Assembly: GCA_009809945.1 (NCBI GenBank)
Contig: WTPW01000060.1
Span: 642,513-706,512 of the forward strand
Source of the DNA: Gigaspora margarita
Taxonomy: Eukaryota > Glomeromycota > Glomeromycetes > Diversisporales > Gigasporaceae
DNA: 64,000 bases
Direction: 5' to 3'
The position numbers were made by a program, and so were the translations under genes. The notes below the pieces were generated by a model. It saw only the letters and a program-made list of their open reading frames with translations. It did not search any database and was not told where the DNA came from. Positions within the stretch are counted from its first letter, which is position 1; each line of letters begins with the position of its first letter. Positions 23,331 through 35,112 of this stretch are shown here, in pieces.

Positions 23331-24950
23331 ACTATTTTTAGGAAGTATTTAAAAAAAAGTGCGAAATAAAGATGATAGCCAAAACAAAAGAAATAGTCGA
23401 AGTGAAATGATAGTTAAAACAAAGAAGCAAATAATAGCTAACTGGGAATGAGTGCAAATAAGCGTATAGGGCTAGTTTTTTATGGGATTATATGCGACGA
23501 AGTGCGAAAGTATTTTAAATACTATTTTTTTTTGTTTTTGTTTTTGTTTTTGTATTTTTTTTTTGGGTTCATTTTTTTATCATTTTTTTCAATTTTTTTT
23601 TGTATAATAATATAATAAAATATGTAATATTGAATAAAAATGTATATTTAATTTAGAATAAATTTAAATATATAATGTATAATAATAAACAAAAAAATAT
23701 AAAATTTTATAATAAATTCAAAGAAACAATGTGAAAACCTGTGAAAACATTCAAAAATTTGCAAAAGCATGATTATGTAAATATGTATATTGTTTATTTA
23801 TTTTTTTAAAAAATTTTAAAATTTTGTGAAATTTTTAAAATATTGTGAAAATATACAAAATATTGCCTCTTGTAACCCCGGAAAGGGATAATTAGATACA
23901 GGGGTTGTATTGTTTTTATTTGCCCTATTGCACTATATTTCGCAATATATTTCAAAATATTTCAAAATTTCTTTCGAAATATTTCGAAAGAAATATATGC
24001 TGAAATTTTTTGAAAAATTGCAATTCTTTTAAAAGATTTCATGTCAATCACAATTCTTTCGAAAGATTTTGGCATACAATTTCTTTTGAAAGATTTTGTA
24101 TATTTATTTTGCTAATATATCAGGTAAATTAATTCTTCTAAGCTAACTGAATTGAAAATTTGAAATGTATTAGAAAAAAAACCAGTAAAAAAGTAATAGT
24201 AAATATTGGGATCAGAGCAAATTTTACAAAGACAGAAGTAGGTAATAATAGCAGTTAAAGTAACATCTGATTGCAAGTATAAGCCCTAGTGAATGCATAA
24301 ATTACCAAAGTATAGGTGATACCTGTTTGGAACAGAGACCACTTTATCAAAGTTTTCAATTAAAAATAAACTACTAAGAGGGCATCTGTAAATAACATTA
24401 TATATTCTACATAATAGCTCTTAACTAGGCTATTAATGGAGCATAATACTCTAGAATAAGCTAGAAATATAAACTATTACATAACAGTATGGTTTAGACA
24501 TTATACTACTTTAGATTAATATAAAAAAAAAACAGAATGGTTTATATTTTAGAGTTACTGCTAATACTACTCTGGATTAAAAATATAAATATTATTGCTA
24601 ATTGTTGTATATTGAAAATAAAAATTATCAAGTTAATTAACATTGTAGCATTCAATAGAGTTTGTTTTAGATATTGAAATATATATTGCAATTTAAAAAA
24701 ATAGATTTTAATAAGTTATAAAATTTAGTCTAAAGTATCAATTTGAAGCAAATTATAGTGTATAATCTGAAGCTGTAACCTGAAGTATAATATGGTTTTG
24801 ATATTATTTGGCAAAGTATGCTTTACACTACTTTGGATTACTCTATTAATAGCCCTACTTTTGATTCCTCTAAACTATATAAAAAAAATTTAAAATCTAT
24901 ATATTTATATATATAATTTTACAAAAACTTGATATATTATGATACAATAA
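23331..24950. other. Intergenic AT-rich stretch
   Basis: No gene recognised. Contains short clustered motifs: AAATATTTCGAAAGAAAT dyads near 23940-24110 and TACTCTGGATTA/CTTTAGATTA echoes near 24440-24850. Confidence 0.4.
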
Positions 24951-24952
24951 TC

Positions 24953-25221
24953 TGATTTGGATGATTTTGGTACTATTTAATTCATCTTTATAAGATAAAT
25001 CCAATGATACCAAAATCATTTTATTTGGAACACTAGATCAAGAGTTATTTACAAAAACTATTGGTTATATAGTATTTTATAGAAAAAGATATAACCAATA
25101 GTATTTTGTTAATAACTCTTGATCCAGTAATTCAAATCAAATAATTTTGGTACCATTTGAATCCTTTTTTCAAGACGATTTGATGGTACCAAAATAATTC
25201 AATTTGGATTTCTGGATCAAA
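24953..25221. repeat. Nested fold-back sequence
   Basis: GATTTGGATGATTTTGGTAC repeats in direct and inverted form around an inner palindrome whose arms read GATCAAGAGTTATTTACAAA and TTTGTTAATAACTCTTGATC and then ACTATTGGTTATAT/ATATAACCAATAGT. It resembles the TACCAAAATG fold-backs at 42337-42788 and 62334-62463. Confidence 0.6.
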
Positions 25222-26099
25222 ATTTAGACAAATTTTTATAAAAAAATTATGTTATATTTTTTGACCCTCTACTTATTGAAAAAATGTTATATTTTGTATG
25301 ACTCCTCCCCTCTCTTGTATAATATTATTTATAAATGCTCCCTTATTAAAAATATATAAAAAATTTTTTTAAAATTCCATTTAGTTATTAAAAACATATA
25401 AAAAATTTTTTTTAAAATTATTAAAAATATATAAAAAAATTCTTTTTTAAATCCTACCTAGCTATTAAAAACATATAAAAAAAATTTTTTAAATTCTATC
25501 TAGTTAGGGTGCTAAATTTATTAGATAATATTTTAGAGTATAGAGGGGTCAAACAAAACCTTACCTCATATAAAAAAATTATAACTAATCAAATTTAGCC
25601 AAATATATTACCTGAGGGTAGAGGGGTAAACCTCTATAGTAAATAGATATTAGATAATAAATGTTAGCATCCTTATTAAAAATATATAAAAAAATTTTTT
25701 AGAAGTTTTCAAATTTTGATCTAGCCAGATTATAAAAACCAATTAGTTAATTTTGCATAGTCTAATATTTTTTAGCTTAACATTTTTTTAATATTGTTTT
25801 AACAATATTTTTTATTTTATTTATTTATATCTTTAAATTATTGCTTTATTTGTTTTTTTTTTAAAATTATTTTTAGTATTAAATATTAATTTTGTTAGTA
25901 ATTTATAACTGGGCAGTAATACTAAAAAAAAAGGCATTGCAGCTACGCTTTGATGCTTTTTTTTTGCATAAACTGCTCAGTATTAATAATTATAATAAAA
26001 ACATTTATAAAATTCTAGTTTACTTTCTTTTTTATTTTTTATTAAAATATTTTTAATAAAATAAAAAAATATTTATATTTTTTATAATAACATTAATTA
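25222..26099. other. Intergenic AT-rich stretch
   Basis: No gene. AAAAATATATAAAAAAATTTTT repeats at about 25345-25500 and 25678-25700 flank a block with GGTGCTAAATTTATTAGATAAT and an inverted relative (about 25505-25672) that could be a MITE. TAATTTATAACTGGGCAGTAATACT near 25905 is shared with about 40375. Confidence 0.4.
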
Positions 26100-27233
26100 T
26101 AATATAATTATTTTAATAAATTAATAAAAGCTTCAAATAAATTATTTTTATATTTACATCTCCACATCAATTTATAAAGATGTTTTTCTAATAATTGCTT
26201 AGAACAATTTTTAGTAGATATATTTAATTTTATGCCATTTCATAAACCTTCAATACTATTAGTGTGTACTCTAGTTCCTCGTTGAATTCTATTTTTTGAA
26301 TGATTTACTCTACGATGAATTATATTTAATTGATCTAAATGACTATAACCTTTCTAATGATCTGTATGAACTATTGATCTTGGTCTTACATATTGTTTAA
26401 TTATTCTTCTCAAAGTTGGTGCTTCTCGATCTTCTGTTATAACAAAAAAACATTTTTTTCTTTGGTTCTTTCAACACCACCTGTATAAAATAAAATTAAA
26501 TAGTATATATTTTATTATTTTAAATAATTACCATAAAATTCGGACATATGTACCCCTAATATTTATATTACTCAAATCTGTACCTAGGTACCTCTATATG
26601 GGGAGTACACTGTATAGAGACAATATGTTTTACTATATCAACCTGTAAATATTATATAGTTTGTATAATACCTATATACCCAGGTATAAGTCACTATCGG
26701 GCCTTTCAAACTGGCAAGGGGTACATCACACAGGGGGTACCCATATCTGAATTTTACGGTATATTAAAAATTTTTTTATAACTTAATTTATCTACAACCC
26801 AAAAATCTCTATATTTTTTAAATTTACTTTCATCAATTTCACAAATAATATTCTTTCCACCAATAATATAATCTTTATTTGTTAATTTTGAAATTGCTAA
26901 ATCTTGAAATATATTTGTAAATTTAATAATAGTAACTGATGAAAAAGTTGTCGTCATACTAATTGATGTATAATTTAATTTGCATAACCAGAAATATCCT
27001 ATTAATAAAATATCATTACATTTTAAATTGCTATTTGAAAAAATAGTATTTTTAAAAACTGATTCTGTTTTGTTGCATTTTTGATTTTTGCATTTGTAAT
27101 AATTAATATATCGAGTTATTTCTAAATTACAAATCTCATAACTTTGTTTATCTTTTAATATTTCTTTTTCTAATAAAAAATTTATACATTTTTCTTCATT
27201 AAAAAAAATACTATGTAAAGATTTTAATGACAT
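26100..27233 (-). pseudogene. Decayed Merlin/IS1595-like (ISXO2-type) transposase
   Basis: A minus-strand N-terminal ORF (27233 to about 26760) contains a Cys-rich zinc motif (CKNQKCNK) and the catalytic-region start CEIDESKF, which matches the first Asp block of the IS1595/Merlin DDE fold. After the MITE at 26531-26759 the rest resumes at about 26510 with GGVERTK, and after a frameshift in an A/T run reads ITEDREAPTL, IVHTDH and VHTNSIEG, the order expected for the second Asp and the final E/N block. In-frame stops include TAG just after the HTDH Asp block and TGA after the IEG block. The family assignment rests on motif order; Merlin is the eukaryotic relative of IS1595. No function is expected from this copy. 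Confidence 0.65.
26531..26759. mobile_element. 229-bp TA-flanked MITE inside the Merlin gene
   Basis: Ends CCATAAAATTCGGACATATG and (inverted) CCGTAAAATTCAGATATGGG, with TA at 26529-26530 and 26760-26761. The interior contains the dyads GTACCTAGGTAC and GGTACATC. It interrupts the transposase remnant, so it is younger than that copy. Confidence 0.75.
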
Positions 27234-27502
27234 TTTTTTAATAATTAAAGAAAAAACATATATATGCTTGTATTTATATAATAATCATTAAAAAATATCT
27301 TCTATTAATAATATAAAATAAAAAGGTTATAATTTTCAATTTTATTTAACAATATATATTTTATTGATTATAATAGCATTCTCTTAACAAAAAAATTACA
27401 GCAAATTCTATAACTGGCAAAAAAATTTCTAAAATAAAATAAAAAACCTAACAAATAATTGATCATATTTAGGCTTTCAGCCTATGCGATCAAAAAAATT
27501 AT

Positions 27503-28018
27503 CCACCTATGTCTGATATTCTTACTATTCTGATTGTTGGGTCACTTGCCGCTTGGCACTCTTTTAGAAAGGGTCAAACATTCTGTTGTGGCAACTTAGC
27601 TATAATATGCTACAATGCCTCAATAGTATGAATTTTGTTATGACAAGTCATAACAAAATTAATACTTATCCCATTTTGTAGCATATCTTACAAAGTTGTA
27701 AGTCATTCATAAAGTTGAATTGATTTTAAAATTTTTATAATTTATTAATAAAACAATATAAAATTTATATATATTTAGAATAAATAATTGTTAAAAAATT
27801 CATTTGCTTTTTCTGAAGTTAAACATTTTCTATAATAAGCAAAAAGAAAGTTGTTCACTTGTTCTTTATATTTTTCTATAGTATTATAGATACCTGGTGT
27901 TCGACCAATTAGAACAATATAAAAAATATTATTTAATAATTTTGGTATTTTAACTGAAAGTAGTGCCATTAATGAACAACCCAACAATCAGGATAGTAAG
28001 GATATCAGCTATAGGTGG
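27503..28018. repeat. 516-bp segment bounded by inverted repeats of about 45-75 bp
   Basis: CCACCTATGTCTGATATTCT at the left is mirrored by AGGATATCAGCTATAGGTGG at the right. The similarity continues inward through GATTGTTGGGT to TGGCACT.CTTT.AG. The right arm forms the beginning of the minus-strand ORF at 27775-27987. A partial CATAACAAAATT/AATTTTGTTATG dyad lies near 27630-27662. Clear target-site copies were not found. Confidence 0.6.
27775..27987 (-). CDS. Viroplasmin/RNase H1 N-terminal-like domain, 70 aa fragment
   Basis: The translation carries the small-fold signature FYIVLIGRTPGIYNT, then an aromatic/hydrophobic strand, then AYYRKCLTSEKANEFF. This matches the YVV.GR.PGIY.TW...V.GF..A.YK.F.T...A pattern of the domain found at the N terminus of eukaryotic RNase H1 and in caulimovirus viroplasmin. 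That fold binds RNA/DNA hybrids in RNase H1. There is no RNase H catalytic domain downstream, the usual Trp is Ile here, and the N-terminal 20 residues come from the inverted-repeat arm, so the ORF is probably a captured or decayed fragment. A host RNase H1 origin is at least as likely as a viral one. Confidence 0.6.
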   Translation of the reverse strand: MLGCSLMALLSVKIPKLLNNIFYIVLIGRTPGIYNTIEKYKEQVNNFLFAYYRKCLTSEKANEFFNNYLF

Positions 28019-28639
28019 GTAAAAAAAATAAGAGTTAGTATAACAAGCAAAATCAAATTTCAGACATATATACAAGTTGGGATCCTTTTCTTATCTCTAA
28101 ATAAAAAGCTAAAATAAACCACAGTTTATATAAATAAAAAATTATTCAGTGAATGTCACTAAATGATCTTTATATACTTTTTAATGTAATACAATTTATT
28201 TAATTTTAATAATAAATGCATGTTCAATAATAAATATGTGTTTCTGAAATATGTTGTTTTTTTTAAAACAATAAATAAGGTATCAATATGATTGAATGTA
28301 TTTTCTTTTAAATATGATATTATTTTTTTTTGTTTGTTGTATCTATTCTTAATTTTTTTTTTTTTAACCAGGGCAGGCCTCATACCTTTCTGGGTGCAGA
28401 GTGGTGCTCTTTTATTATACTTTTATGTGTATTACAAAATTATTTCAGATAAATCTTGAATAAATATACTATTTATATATGCTAATTCCTATCAATTAAT
28501 GCATTTAAACTATTTATCTTATCCATCAAACTATCTTCTACCCTATTTTGTAAATTCTTAATTTCTCTACTTTACCGTGCTTTTATTCAGAATATTGCCG
28601 CTTTATATAATAATGATTTTTTTCCCTATTTATATGAGG
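28019..28639. other. Intergenic stretch
   Basis: No gene. The minus-strand ORF at 28159-28383 is lysine/tyrosine-rich low-complexity sequence with no motif. The 3' boundary of the minus-strand LINE is not resolved within this stretch. Confidence 0.4.
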
Positions 28640-28699
28640 TATAGGCATATCAGAGCTCGTGTATAATAGTTGTATTTATCCAGACTACAGCTTCTTCAT

Positions 28700-31600
28700 T
28701 ATTTTTTTCCATCTTGCTCGTGGGTGAGAAGACTTCTTCAATTTTTGAGGGTGGACGTACCCTAGCTATCCTTAGATAGTTGTAAGCTTCTTACTATATC
28801 TCTTTACTAACTACATATTCTATCGCAAAATGCTCTATACTCTGTCTTTTTCCTGCGCACTATGGACAGTCTCCACTCTTATTTTTACTTATATGTCAGA
28901 GTCTATATCTGAGCAGGAGAGATTTATGATAAAGTTTCCACATTATATCTTTTCTGCTATTAAATATCTCCTTTTGGTATAGCCAGAGCGGGTTCTTATA
29001 GGTTAGTTCTTCTTCGTCTCTGTGCATCCCTTTCATTTCTTTCAGAATTCTTATCACTCTTTTAACCGTGAATTGTAAGCCCTTCTACTGTCCTACCTGT
29101 ACCTCTGAATCTTCTCAAGGCCATGACGAATTTGCAAAGATTTTGCCTGCTACTTTTTTCCAGGCTTTTAAGTATAGTTTCCATTCATCTGGCCATGTTT
29201 TTAATGTTATGGGATTTTCATTTAATGCTAAGATCACATCCATATTTCTTTTGTCTTTTAGTGTTTTAGATATATTGCTTCTTTAAAATGAAGCCCATAA
29301 GTTATTGGAGGTTACAAGTCTTTTCCATACTAAGATTCATCTTATGTCTAGTAAATTATTTATAATGGGGGCTTGTAACCCAAGGTCCTTGTATGACTTT
29401 TGGAATGTGAAATATTTTGGCAAAAGCCTAGATTTTTGTTTTATCCAATAAGCGATGCTATCATTAATTTCCAGAATTTGTTTTCTATTGGGCAGACAAA
29501 TATAAGCAGCATACCAGATCTGTGATAGGATCAGAGAATTTGTTACTAGAATCTTTCCTCTTATAGATAAGTTTCTGCTATTATATTGCTCAATTAGTTT
29601 TTTTATCTTGGTTATACAATTTGGTCAGAAATTTTTGTCAACAGACCCTTCTCTGGTTATTTTATACTCCAGAACTGTGAACCTTTCTTCCTCTGCTGCT
29701 TTATTGTAAGCTTCTTCATTCCTTAGTTCAACTCTTTTGGCTGTTTGTGTTAATGGGATTAATTTTGTTTTTCTTTTATTAATTTTGGCATTGGAGGTGC
29801 TTTTATATAAGCTAAGGATTCTTTGAATTTTCTTCCAATCTGAATTTGAACCAATTCTGACAGAAAGATCATCTGCATATGCTGCAGCTTTGAATGATAT
29901 ATTTTCAAGAGGGATGTCTTTAATGTTTTTATATAATTGTCTTAGCAGGGGTTCGAATACAATTATGTATAATAATGGCAACAGGGGTCCTCTTGTCGTA
30001 CCCCTCTTTCAACTCTAAATAGTTCAAATATATCATTTTTGCCTAGTATATGGGCCTCTTGGTTCATAAAGAGGTTTCTTATAATTTTAATAAAACTATC
30101 TGCGAAGTTCATTTTTTTGAACACCGCCTGTAAGTAGATGTGATTAACCCTGTTGAAGGCTTTAGCTTGATCGATTAGTAATATCTATCCTTGGTCTGTA
30201 GCTTGCTTTTTTTGTCTAAAAGTTGTAATGATATCTAGTGCTATGTCTGTAATCTGTCCACCTTTAATAAATTCCTGTTGGTGGCCGGTTATAGTTTTGT
30301 CACAAACATTATTAAGCCTACTTGCCAAAATTTTCATGAATATTTTGACGTCGCTATTAACCAGTAATATTAGTCTCTAGCTGCTAAGTTCCTCTAAATT
30401 CTCCTCTTTTTTTGAAATTAAAATCAAAAGGTTTTTATACCAAGATAAGGGCATCTCGCCTGTTTTCATGATCGTGTTAAATACCACCTTTAGAACTGGT
30501 ATGACTTTGTCGATAAGTAGTTTATAGAACTTATATATTAGATTATCAGTACTGGGTGATTTATTATATACTAGTAATTGTATTGTATTTTCAATTTCTT
30601 CTTTACTGATCTCCTTTATCAGTTAGTATTCCAAACTTGAGGTAGGTCTTTGGTAATATCTGTAATTGTATTATTATCTGGAGCTTCTGATTTATAAAGG
30701 GCCTCGTAGAAGATTTTTATATATTGTAACGGGTTGTTTCTAAATTTGAGTCTGCTGGTATTTTAATTAGTCCTAGCAGCTTAACATTGTTCTGGCTTTG
30801 AATCTAGTGTAGAAGTATTTAGTTAAGTGTTCTTCCTTTTCGATCCAATGAGCTTTCAATTTTTTGCGCCAGGTCTCTGAGAGTAGTTCCAGTTCTTCTC
30901 TTAGAGTTCTTCAATTTTTTGTAACATAGTGCCCTTGCTACCATTTCTAGCTGCAGTTTTCTTTAATTTCAGTAGTTTTCGATTTAATTGAGCAATTTTT
31001 CCTTCCGAGGCTTTGGGCTTTGGAATGCCCTTATTATTGACTGAATTTTTAGCTTGCACAAATCCCAATTGTTTGGGGGTTCTCTATCTTCTAGTTCTTC
31101 CATTATTTCTTTTGCCAACATGGCATTCTTTAGGCATTTTTTATCGAATCTCCAGTGAAGTCCCAAATTGTGTAGTTTGGATGAATGTAGCATGTATTCT
31201 AATAGCATATAGCCCAATTGCCGTGTTGTAGAGTCATACTTTTGATTATGCAGCCATATTTGGCCTCTATGAATATGTAGTTTATACAAGTAGCCATACT
31301 TTTTCCCATCTGAGTATTCTGAAATAAGTAAGAAAGGAAATTCTCCTGCTATTTCTGAGGCATTTATGAAATCTTTAGTTAATTTGCACAATTGCTGTCT
31401 AGATGGATCATTTTGAAATGTCAATTGGCTAATACGGTTGACTTTTGGTTTTATGTTAGTATTGAAATCTCTCGCTAAAATGTTAATAGCTCCTTTTTTA
31501 AAAGAAAGGGTCCATTTATCAAGGAATTTTGTTCTGTTTGCTATATTAAGAGGGGCATAGACATTAACTATATGATATTCTTGATCTTTGTAGTTGAATT

Positions 31601-32215
31601 CTGCCTCCATAACCCTTTCTTCTGCGGCTTTTACAATATTAGTGAGCTTTATATTTTTATTTTTTGCGAGTATGGCACATTTATTAGTCCAAACTGAGTC
31701 AAAACCCTATTGAAATTTAATCTAATCTATCATTTTTTCGTTGTTTAAGTTGGTTTTCTGTAGAACAATAATACAGTCAAACCTTCATAAATGCAATGTG
31801 TACAGACAAGCCTACAACGTGCATTTAGGAAGGTATTGCATTTAGAGAAAGCTAATTAAATTGCAGTTTTAAGGATTAGATTATCAAGTTTGTGTAACTT
31901 CTATCAAAAATTGTATACCTATTTAAAATACTAAAATTTGATTGGCTATGTGCATTTAGGGAGGTAGCATAATATAGAAAATTATTTGGATGAACATGCA
32001 TTTACAGAATATAGAACGTGCATTTAGTACTAATAATTTCTTACAGACAAGACAAAAATGTGCATTTAGGGAGGTATTGCATTTATAGAGGTTGCATTTA
32101 TGGAGGTCTGACTGTATCTAATTTGTATGATTTCATAGTGTTAAAGTATGCATTTGTTTGCCTCTATTATTTAACCCTTTCATGTTTAAAGAAGCTATTT
32201 TTATATTTAAACCCT
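28700..32215 (-). pseudogene. LINE ORF2 remnant: endonuclease and reverse transcriptase
   Basis: The AP-endonuclease-like start reads IASLNMKGLNNRGKQ (about 32170-32215), continuing after the MITE as IIVLQKTNL. Next come a VNVYAP block and a DFNTN block (31610-30984). The reverse-transcriptase catalytic box YADD is at 29868-29879, preceded by a PLLRQL block, and a C-terminal Cys-rich motif lies near 28860-28880. The protein would nick target DNA and copy the element RNA at the nick. Frameshifts and stops occur throughout, including one frameshift just upstream of the MITE site. Confidence 0.8.
31774..32114. mobile_element. 341-bp Tc1/mariner-type MITE (CAGTCA.ACCT ends)
   Basis: Ends CAGTCAAACCTTCATAAATG and (inverted) CAGTCAGACCTCCATAAATG, with TA on both sides (31772-31773, 32115-32116). 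TGCATTTAGGGAGGTA repeats lie near both ends. This is the usual pogo/Tigger-like non-autonomous form. Taking out the element and one TA rejoins the LINE reading frame across ...KLDI|IVLQ..., matching the paralog's PDLIMLQ. Confidence 0.88.
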
Positions 32216-32323
32216 AAGGCATTTTATGTGATAGGTTATTTAATCCAATTAATGTTTGGGATCGACTCCTTCCCCTTACTAGTATAATGGGCAGGTCTCG
32301 AGTTTTTCTTTTTGTCCAACTTG

Positions 32324-34240
32324 CTAGTGGTCGATTTCTTTTTTTTGTTTTTGTGATATTTCACTAAAGTAAAAGTATCTGTCTTCTCTGTCTATTGTTT
32401 GAGAGTTCAAGTCAGATGCTATATCTGTTTGCATTGAGTCTTTTGTAGCAGGAGGACCTATTACAGGACCTATATTAATATCCATAAATCGATAGCTCGT
32501 CAACTGGACCATGACAGGAGGGTGGAGTATAACCGAATCTTTCTTTACGATTGTCTCTTTAGTAGATAAATCTTGGGTTTTATCCAATTGCATATCATTA
32601 TTATTTTCATTATTCTCAGTTTAGTCTGGGCAGGATTCTGTAATGTTAAGGTTTGCTTTATGATCTTCTAAGAAGAGGTGGACCTTTTGCTTTGTATTTT
32701 CTAAAGGTGGTTCTAGAGAGGATAAATTCTATTCTCTTTTGGCTTTTTCTCTAGTTTTAATTGAAGTCCTGAGTTGTTGACAGTTCTTCTTAATATGTTC
32801 TTCCCCTTTACAGAAGTAACATACTTTAGGTGCCGATCTTCATTCTATAGTAATTTTGTTGTCCCAGATATATATAAATCTGGGAATCCTTTTCTCTAAA
32901 AATAAGTCATCGTTGGTGTCAAAAACTACTATCCATTGATCAGATAGATATGGTGTGCCCTCAATCAATAATGGCCTAATTGATGATACATTGCTGATAT
33001 TTTCAAATGTGTCATGTACCGTATGTGTCCAAAAATAAGCTACCTTTTTTGGCCAAAAAATTACACAAAAAAACGCGGGGTAGCTTATTTTCAAAATATA
33101 GAGTTTTTTGAAAAAATTGAAAAATGTACTAATAAAAAGTTGTCTAAATGATACCAAATTTTTACTATAAGTGTATTTTGATGTTCTGAACAAGTTTACT
33201 TAATAGCACTTTTGAGATTTACTTAGTAAAATTTAGACTTTATATGTAGCAACTGCTAACGAATTTTTTAAGATTTTTGAAAAAAATCAGGTGGTAGCTT
33301 ATTTTAGATAGTAGCTTATTTTCGGACATATACGGTAGTACGTCTGATATCTTATACTTGTCACCTAATAGAACATTTCTGTATTTTATTGAGTGATACG
33401 TTTTTCTAGCATCCGTAGGAATATATCCAAAGTAGGTCCTTCCCTTGATCATTAAACCTTTTGTAGCGTATTTTTTATCGTTTTCTTATTTTTGAAAGTA
33501 ATTTCAATATGTGAACATTTGCCTTTACTGAAGTGCTATTTGGCTGTGTTAATATCATAGCCAGCTGTTTTAAAAAGATCTTCCATAATTTCATTAAAAG
33601 AGCATTGCAAGCTGCTAGTCACAATGATTAGGGCGTTATCATTTTTGGTTTTGATCATATTGCAGGGCGAGTAGGTCGATTGGTAGTTCTTTCTCTTTTC
33701 AAATTGAGAAATAACGAGACCCAAGTTCTCTTTGGGATTGTAAACTGATCGTTTTCAGACATTAGAGTTTCCTGTTGTAGTTCGTCTTCACTATGTTCTA
33801 TATTTGTATCTGCATTTTTGCCTGTATCAAATAGAGCGTCTATATTGTTATCATTAATAAAATCCTCATCATCTAGTTTGTTGTCATTTTTAGGTTCTGT
33901 ATAATGTTTTCATCTGTATTTATTGAGTTCGTGATGTCCCCAAGCAGTTCGTCCCAGTTAAGTATTTGGGTAGTAGTCATTTCCGTTTCATTAGACGTGG
34001 AGTTTTGTTGTTTGTGTCAATTTGTATCTTTGCGGTATTATTGTCTTGCAAGCATAGTCTATTTTCCTTGTTTTCATTATCTGTAAAAACTGTCTGCTTG
34101 TTTTTCTTATATTCCATATTTTGCAGGTTATTTATAGTTTCAAACGTTTCTAACTTTTTTTTCTATTCAACTAGGACCAGGCCCCTCTACTTTTGTTCTT
34201 TGTATCCTCTTCTTTTGTGCTTTGCAGAGTTATTTTGTTT
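32324..34240 (-). pseudogene. LINE ORF1 remnant with CCHC zinc knuckle
   Basis: The minus-strand reading aligns along its length with ORF1 of the plus-strand LINE: SFNEIM-type block (33724-33536), YFGYIPTDARKTY block (33452-33240), SSIRPLLIEGTPY block (about 33000-32900), then VCYFCKGEEHIKKNC, the CCHC knuckle (about 32775-32820). It is split by a 317-bp MITE at 33019-33335. A TAG at 33536-33538 sits at exactly the codon that is TAA (50376-50378) in the plus copy. ORF1 proteins of this class coat the element RNA. Confidence 0.8.
33019..33335. mobile_element. 317-bp TA-flanked MITE (CCGTATGTGTCC ends)
   Basis: Ends CCGTATGTGTCCAAAAATAAG and (inverted) CCGTATATGTCCGAAAATAAG, with TA at 33017-33018 and 33336-33337. 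A copy of the same 317-bp length is at 58135-58451. Removal of element plus one TA restores ISDV-L-HDTFEN in ORF1, in register with the paralogous LINE (ISDALQRAFEN), which has the uninterrupted TTACAA there. Confidence 0.9.
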
Positions 34241-34270
34241 TTTTTGAGTTTACTCTCTCCTGTCAGACGT

Positions 34271-35112
34271 GTTCTGAAGAGAGTATATGCAGATCTGTCC
34301 TATTCTTAATTTTAAAATAAATCTTCTATACATTTTTTCTTTTTTGTTAAAATTAACCAAGTAAAAAGTTATAGTATAATGAATATAATCAAATAAGATA
34401 AAAAAAAAATGAAAATAAACTACCAAAATACTTAACAATAGAAATTACAATGTTTTTGACAGCATTTTCTAGTATCATTATATATAAATTTACAAAATGT
34501 AAAAATATAAATAATTGTTTTTTTAATAATAAAATTATAGATATTTTTAAAAATAAAATATAATATAAATATAAATATTATTAAATCAGTTGTATGCTAA
34601 TAATAAAAAGAATTTGATAAAAAACAATAAATGTTATTTGTTTTGGTCTTTGAACAGCTAGTAAGAGTAAAATATGTAAAAAAAAATATCAAATAGAATT
34701 TTTAAAGCTAAATCTAGTTCAGTTGTCATTGGTTTTAGAGTTTTTGTGGTCGAAGTGCTTGTAGTTGATAGAAGTGTTATTGTTTTAGTTGGTAATGTAT
34801 TAGTAGTTATATGTGAATTTGTTGTTGTATTAGTATTATCATCATTGTTTAGCAATAGAATTGGAATTGGTTTGTTTTTTATTCTCAAAATGCATTTGAA
34901 AATATTTATAACAAAGCAGAGTAAAATTCACCATCATAATCTATTTTTTCTTTGATTTAACTTTTTTTTTTTATAATTACAATTTTTAAATTTTTTTGAA
35001 TTAATGCTATATCTGGCTACTTTCATTTTTGAAAATAAAATTGTGTGAAATTAAGTGAAATATACAATGTATTTATAATTTTTTTCTTAAAAACTACTAA
35101 AAATTAAGAATA
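34271..35112. other. Intergenic AT-rich stretch
   Basis: No gene recognised. GTTGTTATTGTTTTAGTTGGTA-like GT-rich sequence at 34740-34860 gives opposing low-complexity ORFs that are not called. Confidence 0.4.

Larger units (their letters stand above)
28640..34270 (-). mobile_element. Decayed full-length LINE, minus strand
   Basis: Non-LTR retrotransposon in the same family as the plus-strand copy at 49588-55150. From its 5' end (about 34270): ORF1 (34240-32324), endonuclease (about 32215-30984), reverse transcriptase (about 30800-29625), C-terminal Cys/His motif (about 28860). Many stops and frameshifts are present. Two TA-flanked MITEs (31774-32114, 33019-33335) split it. The family is EN-RT with a zinc knuckle in ORF1, Tad1/L1-like by architecture; a phylogeny would be needed for the clade. 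Poly-A tail and target-site copies were not resolved. Confidence 0.85.

Noticed and set aside
31013..31231. Plus-strand ORF within the minus LINE endonuclease region
   Set aside because: Antisense to conserved LINE ORF2 sequence.
34658..34955. Opposing Thr/Asn-rich and Val-rich ORFs
   Set aside because: Low-complexity GTT/AAC-rich sequence read on both strands.
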